A DNA stretch of 64,000 bases, taken from an uncultured Flavobacteriaceae bacterium. Lineage in GTDB: Bacteria; Bacteroidota; Bacteroidia; Flavobacteriales; Flavobacteriaceae. Position 1 is the first letter of the stretch. Each line of letters starts with the position of its first letter. The notes beneath the pieces were generated by a model. It made no database searches and had not been told where the DNA came from. It saw nothing but the letters and a program-made list of their open reading frames with translations. The position numbers and the translations under genes are program-made. Below, piece by piece: positions 52,714 through 62,800 of this stretch. The DNA is taken from NCBI GenBank assembly GCA_943789455.1, contig CALSUE010000001.1, positions 251,001 through 315,000 on the forward strand, written 5' to 3'.

Positions 52714-54198
52714 TTAATATTTAGCGGATTTACCATTTGAAGAACTATTTTTGATAAAATCTCTCAAATCATCATTAGATTTTTTTAAATCTTCACTCCT
52801 TAAATACATCATATGTCCACTTCTATACCCTTTAAAAAAGAAACGGTCTTTCATCCTTCCGCTTGGGTCAGTTTGCCACATAGTATACTTTGCATTGAAG
52901 TAGGTGGTGGCACCATCGTAATAACCAGATTGAACTAACACTTTTAAATAAGGGTTTTGAGCCATAGCTTTTCTTAAGCCTTCTCTTACATTATCGTTTC
53001 TATTATCCCACGGTCCAACCGGTCCAAATACATTGTAGGTAACGTCTGTTTTAAACTTTAAATGTTCTCTTATGTAATAATTAATTGCTGGAGTAAAAGA
53101 ATGAAGCCAGGATGTAATTTCTGAATTGTAATCAGGGCTATCACCGGCAAGCCTCTTGTCTAAACCTCTATATCTCGAATCTAATCGCCCAATGGTAAAA
53201 CCATTTTTATTTCTTAACAATTCTTTCCAGAAATAGTCTTTTGGCACATCTAAATTATGCTGTAAAATCACATTTTTTTTAATTCCTGAAAAATAAGACA
53301 TACGTTCTGCAACTTTATCTCTTTCGGTATCAGATATAAACCCACCTTTTGCCATAGCAGGAATTAATTTGTTAATGGCGTATTCTTCAGATAGAGGTAA
53401 AATTTCTAGTAAATCTTTATTCTGTAATTCATCAGGTAGCATTTTATGATACCAGGCTGCAGCTGTAAAATAAGGTAAATTCAATGAGGATGAAAGTGCA
53501 GATCCGGTTCTTAATACTTTATAATCTGCTGGAGAAACCATTATTACTCCATTTAAATACATCCATTGTTTATTTTGAAGTTCAGCAGCTAATCCCATTA
53601 CACGAGTTCCGCCATAGCTTTCTCCTATAATATATTTTGGTGATTGCCATCTATTATTTCTTGAGATAAATGTATTCAACCATCCCGCAAGATATTTTAT
53701 ATCTGCGTTGATTCCAAAAAACAAAGATTTATCTAATTTTTTTCCACTTTTTACAACTGGCCTAGAGTATCCAGTATTTACAGGATTTACATACACAATA
53801 TCTGCAACATCTAGAATTGAGTTAGGGTTATCTTTCACGCCATAGGGCTGAATTGGATATCCTTCATCATCAATTCTCAAAACTTTTGGACCTGTATATG
53901 CGATGTGCATCCATACAGAAGCAGAACCAGGTCCACCATTGAATGACATAATAATAGGTCTTTTTGAGCTATTTTTTATATTGGTTCTTTTATAGTAGGT
54001 ATAGTATAGAGATGCTATTATTTCTCCATGATCATTCCAAACAGGTTGCATACCAGTTTTAGCTTGATAGGTTATCTTTTGATTATTTATAAGTACCTCA
54101 CTGTTTGTAGTTACTGATGTATCTATAGGAATTCTTATATCCTGAGCCTCAATACTGATAAAACTAATTAGAAAGATGAAAGTTAAATATTTTTTCAT
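52714..54198 (-). CDS. Peptidase S10 family serine carboxypeptidase
   Basis: 494 residues. Signal peptide (MKKYLTFIFLISFISIEA), so periplasmic or secreted. Substrate-binding FNGGPGSASVW, catalytic Ser194 in IIGESYGGTRVM, Asp in QSGYYDGATTYF and His in GYRSGHMMYLR complete the S10 triad. Members remove C-terminal residues from peptides. It precedes the batA-like gene by 14 bases and lacks a T9SS sorting domain. Confidence 0.93.
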   Translation of the reverse strand: MKKYLTFIFLISFISIEAQDIRIPIDTSVTTNSEVLINNQKITYQAKTGMQPVWNDHGEIIASLYYTYYKRTNIKNSSKRPIIMSFNGGPGSASVWMHIAYTGPKVLRIDDEGYPIQPYGVKDNPNSILDVADIVYVNPVNTGYSRPVVKSGKKLDKSLFFGINADIKYLAGWLNTFISRNNRWQSPKYIIGESYGGTRVMGLAAELQNKQWMYLNGVIMVSPADYKVLRTGSALSSSLNLPYFTAAAWYHKMLPDELQNKDLLEILPLSEEYAINKLIPAMAKGGFISDTERDKVAERMSYFSGIKKNVILQHNLDVPKDYFWKELLRNKNGFTIGRLDSRYRGLDKRLAGDSPDYNSEITSWLHSFTPAINYYIREHLKFKTDVTYNVFGPVGPWDNRNDNVREGLRKAMAQNPYLKVLVQSGYYDGATTYFNAKYTMWQTDPSGRMKDRFFFKGYRSGHMMYLRSEDLKKSNDDLRDFIKNSSSNGKSAKY

Positions 54199-54264
54199 TT
54201 GTTATAATTTAAGTGCTTCTAAATTAATAGAAATAAACGACTTTTAAGTTAAGGATTAAATATT

Positions 54265-55035
54265 TTAAAATTTTTCAAATACACCAAGACCAAAGAGCGC
54301 AAAATCATACTTAACTGGGTCTTTTACATCAAAACTCCTGAGTTTGGTGTCCAATTCGTGAACTGCTTTCCAATCATTTTGTTTCCGGGTTAGTATTCCT
54401 AATTTTCTCGCTACATTACCTGAGTGAACATCCAATGGGCAAGATAAAAAAGCAGGTGAATGAGTTTTCCATAGACCAAAATCAACTCCTTTAGTATCTT
54501 TTCTAACCATCCATCTCAAATACATGTGAATTCGTTTAGCTGCAGAGTTTTTTAGCGGGTTAGAAATGTGTTTTTCAGTTCTTACCTCATGTTGAAGTTC
54601 GAAAAAAATAGTTTTAAACTCAGTTATAGAGTTTTGGTAGTTTATGTCTCCTTTTGATGGTTTTAAAATACTTTCTAGACCTCCGTGGTTTTGATAAATA
54701 TTTTGAAGAGATTTTATGAAATATTGTAAATCATTAGAATTGAATGTTCTATGAACAAAACCAGTGATACTCTCAAGATCTTTGCTAGAATGATTCATTA
54801 TAAAATCAAATGGAGAGTTATCCATAATCTCCATCATTTTTTTAGCATTTCTAATAATCATAATTCTATTTCCCCAAGCGATTGTAGCTGACAAAAAACC
54901 TGCGATTTCAATATCTTCTTTTTTGGAGAATTGATGTGGAACTTGAATAGGATCTGATGCTATAAAGCTATTCCTATTGTACATTTCTACTTTTAAGTCT
55001 AAAAAACTTTTTAATTCTTTTTTAGGGATTACCAT
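54265..55035 (-). CDS. TIGR02757/DUF2400 family protein
   Basis: 256 residues, cytoplasmic. The family is recognised by YNRNSFIASDPIQVPHQFSK, IEIAGFLSATIAWGNR, MDNSPFDFI and the C-terminal RLHMYLRWMVRKD-like and PLDVHSGNVARKLG segments (here RIHMYLRWMVRKDTKGVDFG). The C-terminal region recalls HhH-type DNA glycosylases in layout, but no function is established. It overlaps the CPBP protease gene by 14 bases. Confidence 0.9.
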   Translation of the reverse strand: MVIPKKELKSFLDLKVEMYNRNSFIASDPIQVPHQFSKKEDIEIAGFLSATIAWGNRIMIIRNAKKMMEIMDNSPFDFIMNHSSKDLESITGFVHRTFNSNDLQYFIKSLQNIYQNHGGLESILKPSKGDINYQNSITEFKTIFFELQHEVRTEKHISNPLKNSAAKRIHMYLRWMVRKDTKGVDFGLWKTHSPAFLSCPLDVHSGNVARKLGILTRKQNDWKAVHELDTKLRSFDVKDPVKYDFALFGLGVFEKF

Positions 55036-55579
55036 GGCTAGCTATAAGAAATAATGAAACTAAAATACCATTATAAATACTATGTAAAAAGATAGACCAA
55101 ATTAAGCCAAAACGAACTCTTATGAATCCAAAAATTAATCCTATAAAAAATTGAGGTGCAACTAATAACGGAGAAAAAAGTAACACATTAGTCGTTATTT
55201 CAAAATTAAATATATGAACATAAGCAAAAATAACCCCAATGGCATAAAATGCTATTTTAAAAATCTTGGGTTGTTTAAAATAGATCAATGGTCCTCTAAA
55301 AATTAATTCTTCAAAAATGGGTGCTAAAATAGCTGCAAAAAAAAGAATTTTAATACCGTTTGAATCGTCAAAGAGTGAATCAGTGATGTGACTAATTTCA
55401 TTTAAAACTCCCAAAAAGGTTAAAAAACTAGTAATGGTAGAAATAAAGAAAGAAAACATAAACGATATAAAGCAGAGGTATATCAGTATTTTAAACCGAT
55501 ATGAAAAGCTTTTATTATCATCTATTTCTAAAACAGGATTTAAAAGGTATTGAATAAGTTCGCTTAGTGTTTTTGTCAT
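55022..55579 (-). CDS. CPBP-family intramembrane glutamic protease
   Basis: 185 residues with about five membrane helices. The three CPBP motifs are seen: EELIFRGPLIYF (Glu-Glu-x3-Arg), FAYVHIFN (Phe-x3-His) and FLHSIYNG (His-x3-Asn). Relatives cleave membrane proteins or modify prenylated peptides. Its ATG overlaps the TGA of the ABC ATPase gene (ATGA), so translation is probably coupled. Substrate unknown. Confidence 0.88.
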   Translation of the reverse strand: MTKTLSELIQYLLNPVLEIDDNKSFSYRFKILIYLCFISFMFSFFISTITSFLTFLGVLNEISHITDSLFDDSNGIKILFFAAILAPIFEELIFRGPLIYFKQPKIFKIAFYAIGVIFAYVHIFNFEITTNVLLFSPLLVAPQFFIGLIFGFIRVRFGLIWSIFLHSIYNGILVSLFLIASHGNP

Positions 55580-56235
55580 ACAATAATTCCGTCTCTCATG
55601 GTTAACTTACGGTCTGCCATATCAGCCAATTCTTGATTATGAGTTACAATGATAAATGTTTGATTAAATGTGTCTCTTAATTCAAAAAATAGTTTGTGAA
55701 GACTCTCAGCAGTTTGGGAATCTAAATTTCCACTAGGTTCATCAGCGAGAATAATAGAAGGGTCGTTTATGAGTGCTCTTGCTACAGCTACTCGTTGTTG
55801 TTCTCCTCCAGAAAGTTCATTGGGTTTGTGTTTCATTCGATTCTCTAACCCAAGAAATCTTAAAAGTTCTTTTGCTTTTTGTTCAGTCTGTTTTCTATCT
55901 TTATTTCCAATAAAAGCAGGGATACAAATATTTTCTAGGGCTGAAAACTCAGGTAATAATTGATGAAATTGAAAAATATAACCTATATGTTCATTTCTGA
56001 ATGCAGCAATCTGTTTATCATTTAAATTTTGAAGAGTTATACCATTAATCTCTAGTAAAAAATCTTCTTTTTTTGAGGGGGTATCTAAAGTTCCTAAAAT
56101 TTGAAGTAAAGTTGTTTTTCCTGCTCCAGATGGCCCCACAATTGCAACAACCTCTCCTTTATCAATAGCGAGGTTAACTCCTCTTAAAACCTCTGTATCA
56201 TCGTAATACTTATGTATATTTTTTGCAATTACCAT
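55576..56235 (-). CDS. LolD-like ABC transporter ATP-binding protein
   Basis: 219 residues from the ATG at 56235. Walker [14 protein letters not shown]-loop [15 protein letters not shown], signature [15 protein letters not shown] and Walker [12 protein letters not shown] are intact. The MacB/LolD subfamily (lipoprotein release or export) is indicated by size and by the sequence between Walker A and the Q-loop. The permease (LolC/E-like) is not next to it, so it must be encoded elsewhere. Confidence 0.9.
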   Translation of the reverse strand: MVIAKNIHKYYDDTEVLRGVNLAIDKGEVVAIVGPSGAGKTTLLQILGTLDTPSKKEDFLLEINGITLQNLNDKQIAAFRNEHIGYIFQFHQLLPEFSALENICIPAFIGNKDRKQTEQKAKELLRFLGLENRMKHKPNELSGGEQQRVAVARALINDPSIILADEPSGNLDSQTAESLHKLFFELRDTFNQTFIIVTHNQELADMADRKLTMRDGIIV

Positions 56236-56462
56236 CAAATAATATTTATGATTACGAAAATATTAAAAAAAGGAATGAAATGATGACTCTTCATACATTG
56301 TTTTTTATTTATTCTTAATTATGGGTTTTTTAATATTTAAAGATACAATCAAAAATCTTTGATTTTTCTCATTAATAACAAACGAGATTAAAATATAATT
56401 TTATCATAAAAAATATACTGATTTTTATCAATTTGTTTATTCAAAAATTAAATTTGAATTTG

Positions 56463-56470
56463 TACTTTTG
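56463..56470 (+). promoter_or_regulatory. Probable -7 element of sucC
   Basis: TACTTTTG (TAnnTTTG match) lies 24 bases before the sucC ATG. The nearest TTG in the -33 direction is at 56433-56435, 27 bases away, longer than usual. The 256-base gap (56239-56494) otherwise contains only AT-rich DNA. Confidence 0.4.
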
Positions 56471-56494
56471 CTTCCGTTTAAACTCTAAGAATAC

Positions 56495-57691
56495 ATGAAC
56501 TTACACGAATATCAAGGAAAAGAAATTTTAAATAGTTTTGGCGTAAGAATTCAACGAGGAATTGTTGCGAATTCTCCAAAAGAAGCTGTAGACGCAGCAA
56601 AAAAATTAACAACAGAAACTGGAACCAGTTGGTATGTTGTAAAAGCTCAGGTTCATGCAGGGGGACGTGGTAAAGGAGGCGGTGTTAAGTTGGCTAAGAA
56701 CTTAAATGAAGTTGAGTCAATATCGGACGCCATCATAGGAATGATGCTGATTACTCCACAAACTTCTGCTGAAGGTAAAAAAGTAAATCAAGTTTTGATT
56801 TGTGAGGATGTTTACTATCCTGGAGATTCTGAACCTGAAGAGTATTATATGTCCGTTTTATTAGACAGAAATACTGGTAAAAATATGATAATGTATTCTA
56901 CTGAGGGTGGAATGGATATTGAAACAGTAGCTGAGGAAACACCTCATTTAATTTTCACTGAAGAAATAGATCCTACTTTAGGCTTGTTACCTTTTCAAGG
57001 ACGAAAAATTGCTTTTAATTTGGGGCTTTCAGGTACTGCATTAAAAGAAATGGCAAAATTTGTATCTGCTTTATATACAGCTTATATAAAATCTGATTCA
57101 TCAATGTTTGAAATTAATCCAGTATTAAAAACATCAGATGATAAAATTCTAGCAGTTGATGCAAAAGTTACTTTAGATGAAAATGCATTATTTCGTCATA
57201 AAGATTATGCTGCCATGCGAGATTTACGCGAAGAAAACCCAATTGAAGTAGAAGCCAAAGCGGCTGGTCTTAATTACGTAGACTTAGATGGTAATGTGGG
57301 GTGTATGGTGAATGGTGCTGGATTGGCAATGGGTACTATGGATCTAATTAAACAGGCAGGAGGAGATCCAGCTAATTTTTTAGATGTTGGAGGTACAGCT
57401 GATGCACAACGTGTTGAGGTGGCTTTTGGAATAATTTTAAAAGATCCAAATGTGAAAGCTATATTGGTTAATATTTTTGGAGGTATTGTTCGTTGTGATA
57501 GAGTTGCACAAGGTGTTGTAGATGCTTACAAAAACATGGGTGATAAAATTAACGTTCCCATTATTTGTAGATTACAAGGTACTAACGCTGTTGAAGCTAA
57601 AGAACTTATAGACAATAGTGGAATGGAAATTATTTCTGCTACTGAATTCCAAGAAGCTGCAGATAAAGTTGCAGAAGTATTAGATTTATAA
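56495..57691 (+). CDS. sucC: Succinate--CoA ligase, ADP-forming, beta subunit
   Basis: TCA-cycle enzyme making ATP from succinyl-CoA. 398 residues, normal size. ATP-grasp N-terminal half opens MNLHEYQGKEILNSFGV with KAQVHAGGRGKGGGVKLAK; the CoA-ligase half has MVNGAGLAMGTMDLIKQAGG, LDVGGTADAQ and VNIFGGIVRCDRVAQGVV. The alpha subunit sucD is not adjacent, as is common in this phylum. A strong terminator follows. Confidence 0.98.
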   Translation: MNLHEYQGKEILNSFGVRIQRGIVANSPKEAVDAAKKLTTETGTSWYVVKAQVHAGGRGKGGGVKLAKNLNEVESISDAIIGMMLITPQTSAEGKKVNQVLICEDVYYPGDSEPEEYYMSVLLDRNTGKNMIMYSTEGGMDIETVAEETPHLIFTEEIDPTLGLLPFQGRKIAFNLGLSGTALKEMAKFVSALYTAYIKSDSSMFEINPVLKTSDDKILAVDAKVTLDENALFRHKDYAAMRDLREENPIEVEAKAAGLNYVDLDGNVGCMVNGAGLAMGTMDLIKQAGGDPANFLDVGGTADAQRVEVAFGIILKDPNVKAILVNIFGGIVRCDRVAQGVVDAYKNMGDKINVPIICRLQGTNAVEAKELIDNSGMEIISATEFQEAADKVAEVLDL

Positions 57692-57715
57692 AATTATATA
57701 CCATATTAAATAAAT

Positions 57716-57747
57716 AAAAACACCTCAATTAATTGAGGTGTTTTTTT
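57716..57747. terminator. Bidirectional terminator between sucC and uvrB
   Basis: AAAAACACCTCAATT and AATTGAGGTGTTTTT form a perfect 15 bp palindrome (the inner AATTAATT gives the loop) with T-runs on both strands, between two convergent genes. Confidence 0.88.
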
Positions 57748-57779
57748 ATTCTAGATTACTTTAATTCTTCTCTTATTTT

Positions 57780-59768
57780 TTAAAGTTGTTTTTTTAGAAG
57801 TGAAATCTCATCTCTAAGTTGTGCAGCAATAATAAAATCTAGAGACTTAGCAGCTTCTTCCATCTGTTTTCTTTTCTCTCTAACTCTTTTTTCTATTTCA
57901 GATTTTGCAAGATATTGGAGGTCTTGTTCTGCTGCTTCTTTTATAGCGGCATTATATTGATATGATGCTACGGCCTTTCTTGACAATGTTTCGTCAATTT
58001 TTTTATTAATTTGAGTTGGTGTTATGTTATTTTTTTTATTGTAAGAAATTTGTTTCTCTCTTCTATTGGTAGTTTCATTAATTGTTAATTGCATGCTTTT
58101 AGTTATTTTATCTGCATACATTATTGCTAATCCATTTAGATTTCTTGCTGCTCTTCCTATGGTTTGAGTTAACGATCTATGTGATCTTAAGAACCCCTCC
58201 TTATCAGCATCTAAAATAGCAACTAAAGATACCTCGGGTAAATCTAATCCCTCACGCAATAGATTTACACCAATTAAAACATCAAATATTCCTTTTCTAA
58301 GATCCTGCATAATTTCAACACGTTCTAGTGTATCTACATCAGAATGTATATACCTACATCGAATAGAAATTCTACTTAAATACTTTGTCAACTCTTCAGC
58401 CATTCTTTTAGTTAAAGTAGTAACTAGAGTTCGTTCATCTTTTTCAACCCTGATTTGAATTTCTTCAATAAGATCATCAATTTGATGTAAACTTGGTCTA
58501 ACTTCAATTTTTGGATCTAATAATCCTGTAGGGCGAATAATTTGTTCTATAAATACACCCTCAGTATTTTGTAATTCATAGTCGGCAGGAGTGGCACTTA
58601 CATATATGGTTTGATTTTGAATGGCTTCAAATTCTTCAAACTTTAATGGTCTATTATCCATAGCTGCTGGTAATCGAAAACCATACTCAACTAAGTTTTC
58701 TTTTCTACTTCTGTCTCCTCCATACATTGCATGGGTTTGTGGAATGGTTACATGACTTTCATCAATAATCATTAAATAATCATCAGAAAAGTAATCTAAA
58801 AGACAAAAGGGTCTTGTTCCGGGTTCACGGCCATCTAAATATCTAGAATAGTTTTCAATTCCAGAACAATAGCCTAATTCTCGAATCATTTCTAAATCAA
58901 ATTCTGTTCTTTCTTTTAATCGTTTAGCTTCTAAATGTTTTCCAATTTCTTTAAAATAATCAACTTGTTTTACCATGTCTTCTTGTATTTGATGAATGGC
59001 ATTTTGTAATACATCTGGGGAGGTTACAAATAAGTTTGCTGGATATATTGTTAGGCTCTCGTATTTTTCTAACACTTGATTACTAACAAGATCTATGGCT
59101 TCAATCTCTTCAATTTCATCTCCAAAAAAATGAATTCTAAAACCATTTTCTCCATAGGAAGGAAAAACAGTTACTACATCTCCTTTTACTTTAAAAGTCC
59201 CACTTTTAATTTCTACATCTGTTCTAGAGTATAGACTAGTTACTAATTGGTGTAAAAACTTCGTTCTGGATATTAGTTGACCAACTTCAATTGGAATCAC
59301 ATTTTTTTTGAACTCTACAGGGTTTCCAATTCCATATAAACAAGAAACAGAGGCTACAACTAATACATCTCTTCTTCCTGAGAGTAGGGAAGACGTTGTA
59401 CTTAATCTCAGTCGCTCTATATCATCATTAATAGACAAGTCTTTTTCTATATAGGTTCCAGTTACTGGAATGTAAGCCTCAGGTTGATAATAATCATAGT
59501 AAGAAACAAAATATTCTACAGCATTTTCAGGAAAGAATTGTTTGAATTCTGAGTATAATTGTGCTGCTAGGGTTTTATTATGAGCCAATACTAAGGTTGG
59601 TTTATTGGTTCTTTCAACAACATTTGCTATTGTAAATGTTTTTCCAGATCCAGTCACACCCAAAAGCGTCTGAAATTTTTCCTTAGAGTTTAATCCATCG
59701 GTTAGTTGCTTAATCGCCTCAGGTTGATCTCCTGTTGGTTTGAACTCAGAGTGAAGTTTGAAATCCAT
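57780..59768 (-). CDS. uvrB: Excinuclease ABC subunit B
   Basis: Damage-handling helicase-like subunit of nucleotide excision repair. 662 residues. Walker A LLGVTGSGKTFTIAN, the beta-hairpin region YYDYYQPEAYIPVTGTYIEK, DESHVTIPQTHAMYGGDRSR, helicase motif VI in RSLTQTIGRAARNL and the C-terminal UVR motif (KRKQMEEAAKSLDFIIAAQL) for UvrC binding are present. The ATG at 59768 starts MDFKLHSEFKPTGDQPEAIK as in all UvrB. Complete. Confidence 0.98.
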   Translation of the reverse strand: MDFKLHSEFKPTGDQPEAIKQLTDGLNSKEKFQTLLGVTGSGKTFTIANVVERTNKPTLVLAHNKTLAAQLYSEFKQFFPENAVEYFVSYYDYYQPEAYIPVTGTYIEKDLSINDDIERLRLSTTSSLLSGRRDVLVVASVSCLYGIGNPVEFKKNVIPIEVGQLISRTKFLHQLVTSLYSRTDVEIKSGTFKVKGDVVTVFPSYGENGFRIHFFGDEIEEIEAIDLVSNQVLEKYESLTIYPANLFVTSPDVLQNAIHQIQEDMVKQVDYFKEIGKHLEAKRLKERTEFDLEMIRELGYCSGIENYSRYLDGREPGTRPFCLLDYFSDDYLMIIDESHVTIPQTHAMYGGDRSRKENLVEYGFRLPAAMDNRPLKFEEFEAIQNQTIYVSATPADYELQNTEGVFIEQIIRPTGLLDPKIEVRPSLHQIDDLIEEIQIRVEKDERTLVTTLTKRMAEELTKYLSRISIRCRYIHSDVDTLERVEIMQDLRKGIFDVLIGVNLLREGLDLPEVSLVAILDADKEGFLRSHRSLTQTIGRAARNLNGLAIMYADKITKSMQLTINETTNRREKQISYNKKNNITPTQINKKIDETLSRKAVASYQYNAAIKEAAEQDLQYLAKSEIEKRVREKRKQMEEAAKSLDFIIAAQLRDEISLLKKQL

Positions 59769-59832
59769 CTTGTAAAGTATAAATCCTTTTGATGTCTATA
59801 ATGATCTATTTAAATTAAAAAAGCAGTTATTC

Positions 59833-62800
59833 TTACCTTCTCAACAGCGAGAAGTTTCCATTTCTTTCTCTTAGCGCTCCATTTCTATCGACCAGTATAA
59901 TTGAGAACCAGTAATCATCAGAGGCCAATATTTTACCACCATAAGTACCATCCCATCCTTGAGTATCAATATCAATCTGCGCTACTATTTTACCAAACCT
60001 GTTAAAGATATTTATCTGTGCACTTGGGAAAAAGGTTGAATTGGCGCCTTTAATGGCCCATGTATCATTAACCCCATCGTTGTTAGGGGTGAAGAACTTT
60101 GGAAATTCAATCACCGACACAAGTAATCTAGCATCAGGTCTACATCCATTTTTATCTTGTACCACAATGGTATAGAATCCCCCTTGTAAATTGTCAAAGA
60201 AAGGTAGATCTTGAAAAGAAGTGAGTACCCCATCCTCATCAATTAGAGCATATTGATAATCTCCAATTCCTAGATTTGTAGGATCTATAGTTATCGAGTT
60301 ATTATCAGAATCATCCACAATGGTTACATCCGCATCAGTAATGGTTGCTACACTCGACTCATTGACCAGTATTTCTCTAGTTCTAGTACATCCAGTACCA
60401 TTGGTTGTTGTTGCAGTAACCGTATAAAGTCCTCCAGAGCTAATTGTTATTTGAGATCCTATAATTTCGTTTCCAGAAGGATCCGTCCACACATAATCAT
60501 ATACAGCAGCAGGATTTTCTACAAATATGGTAAGATCTGGCCCACTCAAACAAACAATTTGAGGTGATGTTACGGTAAATTCAGGTAACGGATTTACAAT
60601 GACATCAAAAGTAAAGTCATCATTGACACACTGAGTATCTTTATTCTCTACACGAACAAATATAGTTTGCTGATTTGCCGTAGTATTGGTGTACGGACTA
60701 GATAAAGCATCCGTACCATCGGTAGCATCTGTTTGCGTTTCATGGAAAGTCACATTAAAATCATCAGGATCTTGCAGCGGCCCTAAGATGTCAGTAATCT
60801 GACTGTCAAGATCTATATTTTGCACAAAACCATTGGTATCATCCCCATCTAAATCATCATCACAATAGGATAAGTTAGACGCATTTTCAGTAGTAGGTTC
60901 AGGATTTACAATGGCATTAAAATTAGAGATGCCATTAGCACACCCAGTAAGTGAATTGTATACCCTTGCATAGATAATCTGAGAGAAAGGCACAGAATTC
61001 GAAAACGGACTTCCAAGCGGTAAGACTCCAGCTTGTGCATCTGCTAAACTCGCATGATAGGTTACGGTAAACTGAGCAGGATCTTGCGTACCAAGAATAC
61101 CCGCAGTTTGCAGTTCAAGATCAAAACTTTGGGAGAACCCATTTTGAGCCGACCCATCCGTATTGTCATCACAAATCTCTAGATCTTCCACAAAGTTAGC
61201 TACCGGTAAAGGATTTACAATGATATCAAAAGAAGTCTGAGCCGTAAAACACCCAGAAAGGTTATTTTCTACACGAACAAATATGGTTTCTAGGTTAGGT
61301 ACACTATTCTGATACATCGCTGGGGTAGCAATAGGAGCATTCCCAGAGAGTGCATCAGCAGCACTGTTATGATAGGTTACTGTAAAATCTACAGGGTCTT
61401 GAGTTCCAAGAATAATAGGAGTTTGAGACTCTAAATTAAAGGTTTGCACAATCCCATTAAACCCATCACCATCATCTAGATCATCACAAAGTTCAAGAGC
61501 TCCAACTTCTTGTGCCGTTACAGGTTCAACCGTTAAGGTAATATAAGGTCCAAAACCAAGACAGTCATTATCAAGATCACTATCTACTCTGATATAAATT
61601 TGTTGGGTAATAGGATATCCGATATTACGATAGTTCGAAGGATCTGCAATGGCATTAAGCTCAGCCAATGCATCAGCCTGATTTCTATAATAGGTAATGG
61701 TTAACTGCTGACTTACAGGAAATAAGGCACGAACTTCGGCAGTTACCGAGCTGAAGTCAAAGGCGCTAATTCCATCATTATCATCATTATTGGCCGTATC
61801 ATTTCCATCGATATCTAAAAAGTCATCACACACAGAAAAGCTACGTTGAAAAGTAGCGGGAAGTCCGGTGGTAGACACAATAATATCTACTTGAGCAATT
61901 CTGTAGCAGTTCTCTGAAGAAATGGCTCTGGCCCAAACCACATCAGTAGTTACAGTTCTATTTTCAAAGACAAGTACTTCAGCAGCAGTAAAGGCATTGG
62001 TATCATTCTCAGCATCTACAAGACTAGGATAAAACACAAAGGTTTCATTAAGATAATTTGTAGAGATATCAGTAGCGGCTTCATTTAAATTAAACAATGA
62101 AAACCCATCAGTATCATCATCACATTGTTTAAGCTCTACAGTATCTGTGATAATAGGTAAGGGGTCTACAATGAGTTCAAAAGAAGTAAAAGTACTCCCA
62201 GGACTGTCATCAGAGACGGTATTACAAGCTACATTATCTATATTTTCAATTCTCACATATATTCTTTGAGAAAGAGTAACCTCATAATCAGAGTTTTTAT
62301 CAATGGCATTAGAAGTACTACTAGTTTGCGCATCTGCAAGATCAGTATGATAAGAAATAAAGTAATCACCAGGATTGGTCACAGTTGCTAAAATCTCTGC
62401 ATCTTTAGTATTTAAAAGAAATAAAGACTTTTGATCAATATCTGAACCACTAGCAGTATCATCACAGATTCTATAGACTGAAGGTTGAGTAGGCGTAGGG
62501 GTGTCAGTTACTTTAAGTTTAAATTCAACAGTAGTAAAACACGTAGTATTGTTACGATTATGGATTCTAGCATAGATTGTTGGATTATCAGAAGTATTTA
62601 CACGATACGGGTTCGCAATTATCGCAGCAGTAGTATTGGCCTCTGCTTCTGCAAGAGTATCAAAATACAATACTTCAAAGTCTGTAAGATCTGGATTTAA
62701 AATTGGGTCTAAGCTATTTAGTATTTGAGGGGTTTGATCTGTTATTAAATCAAAATCAACAAAACCAGCTCTGTTTTCATCACAACGTTGAATATCAAAG

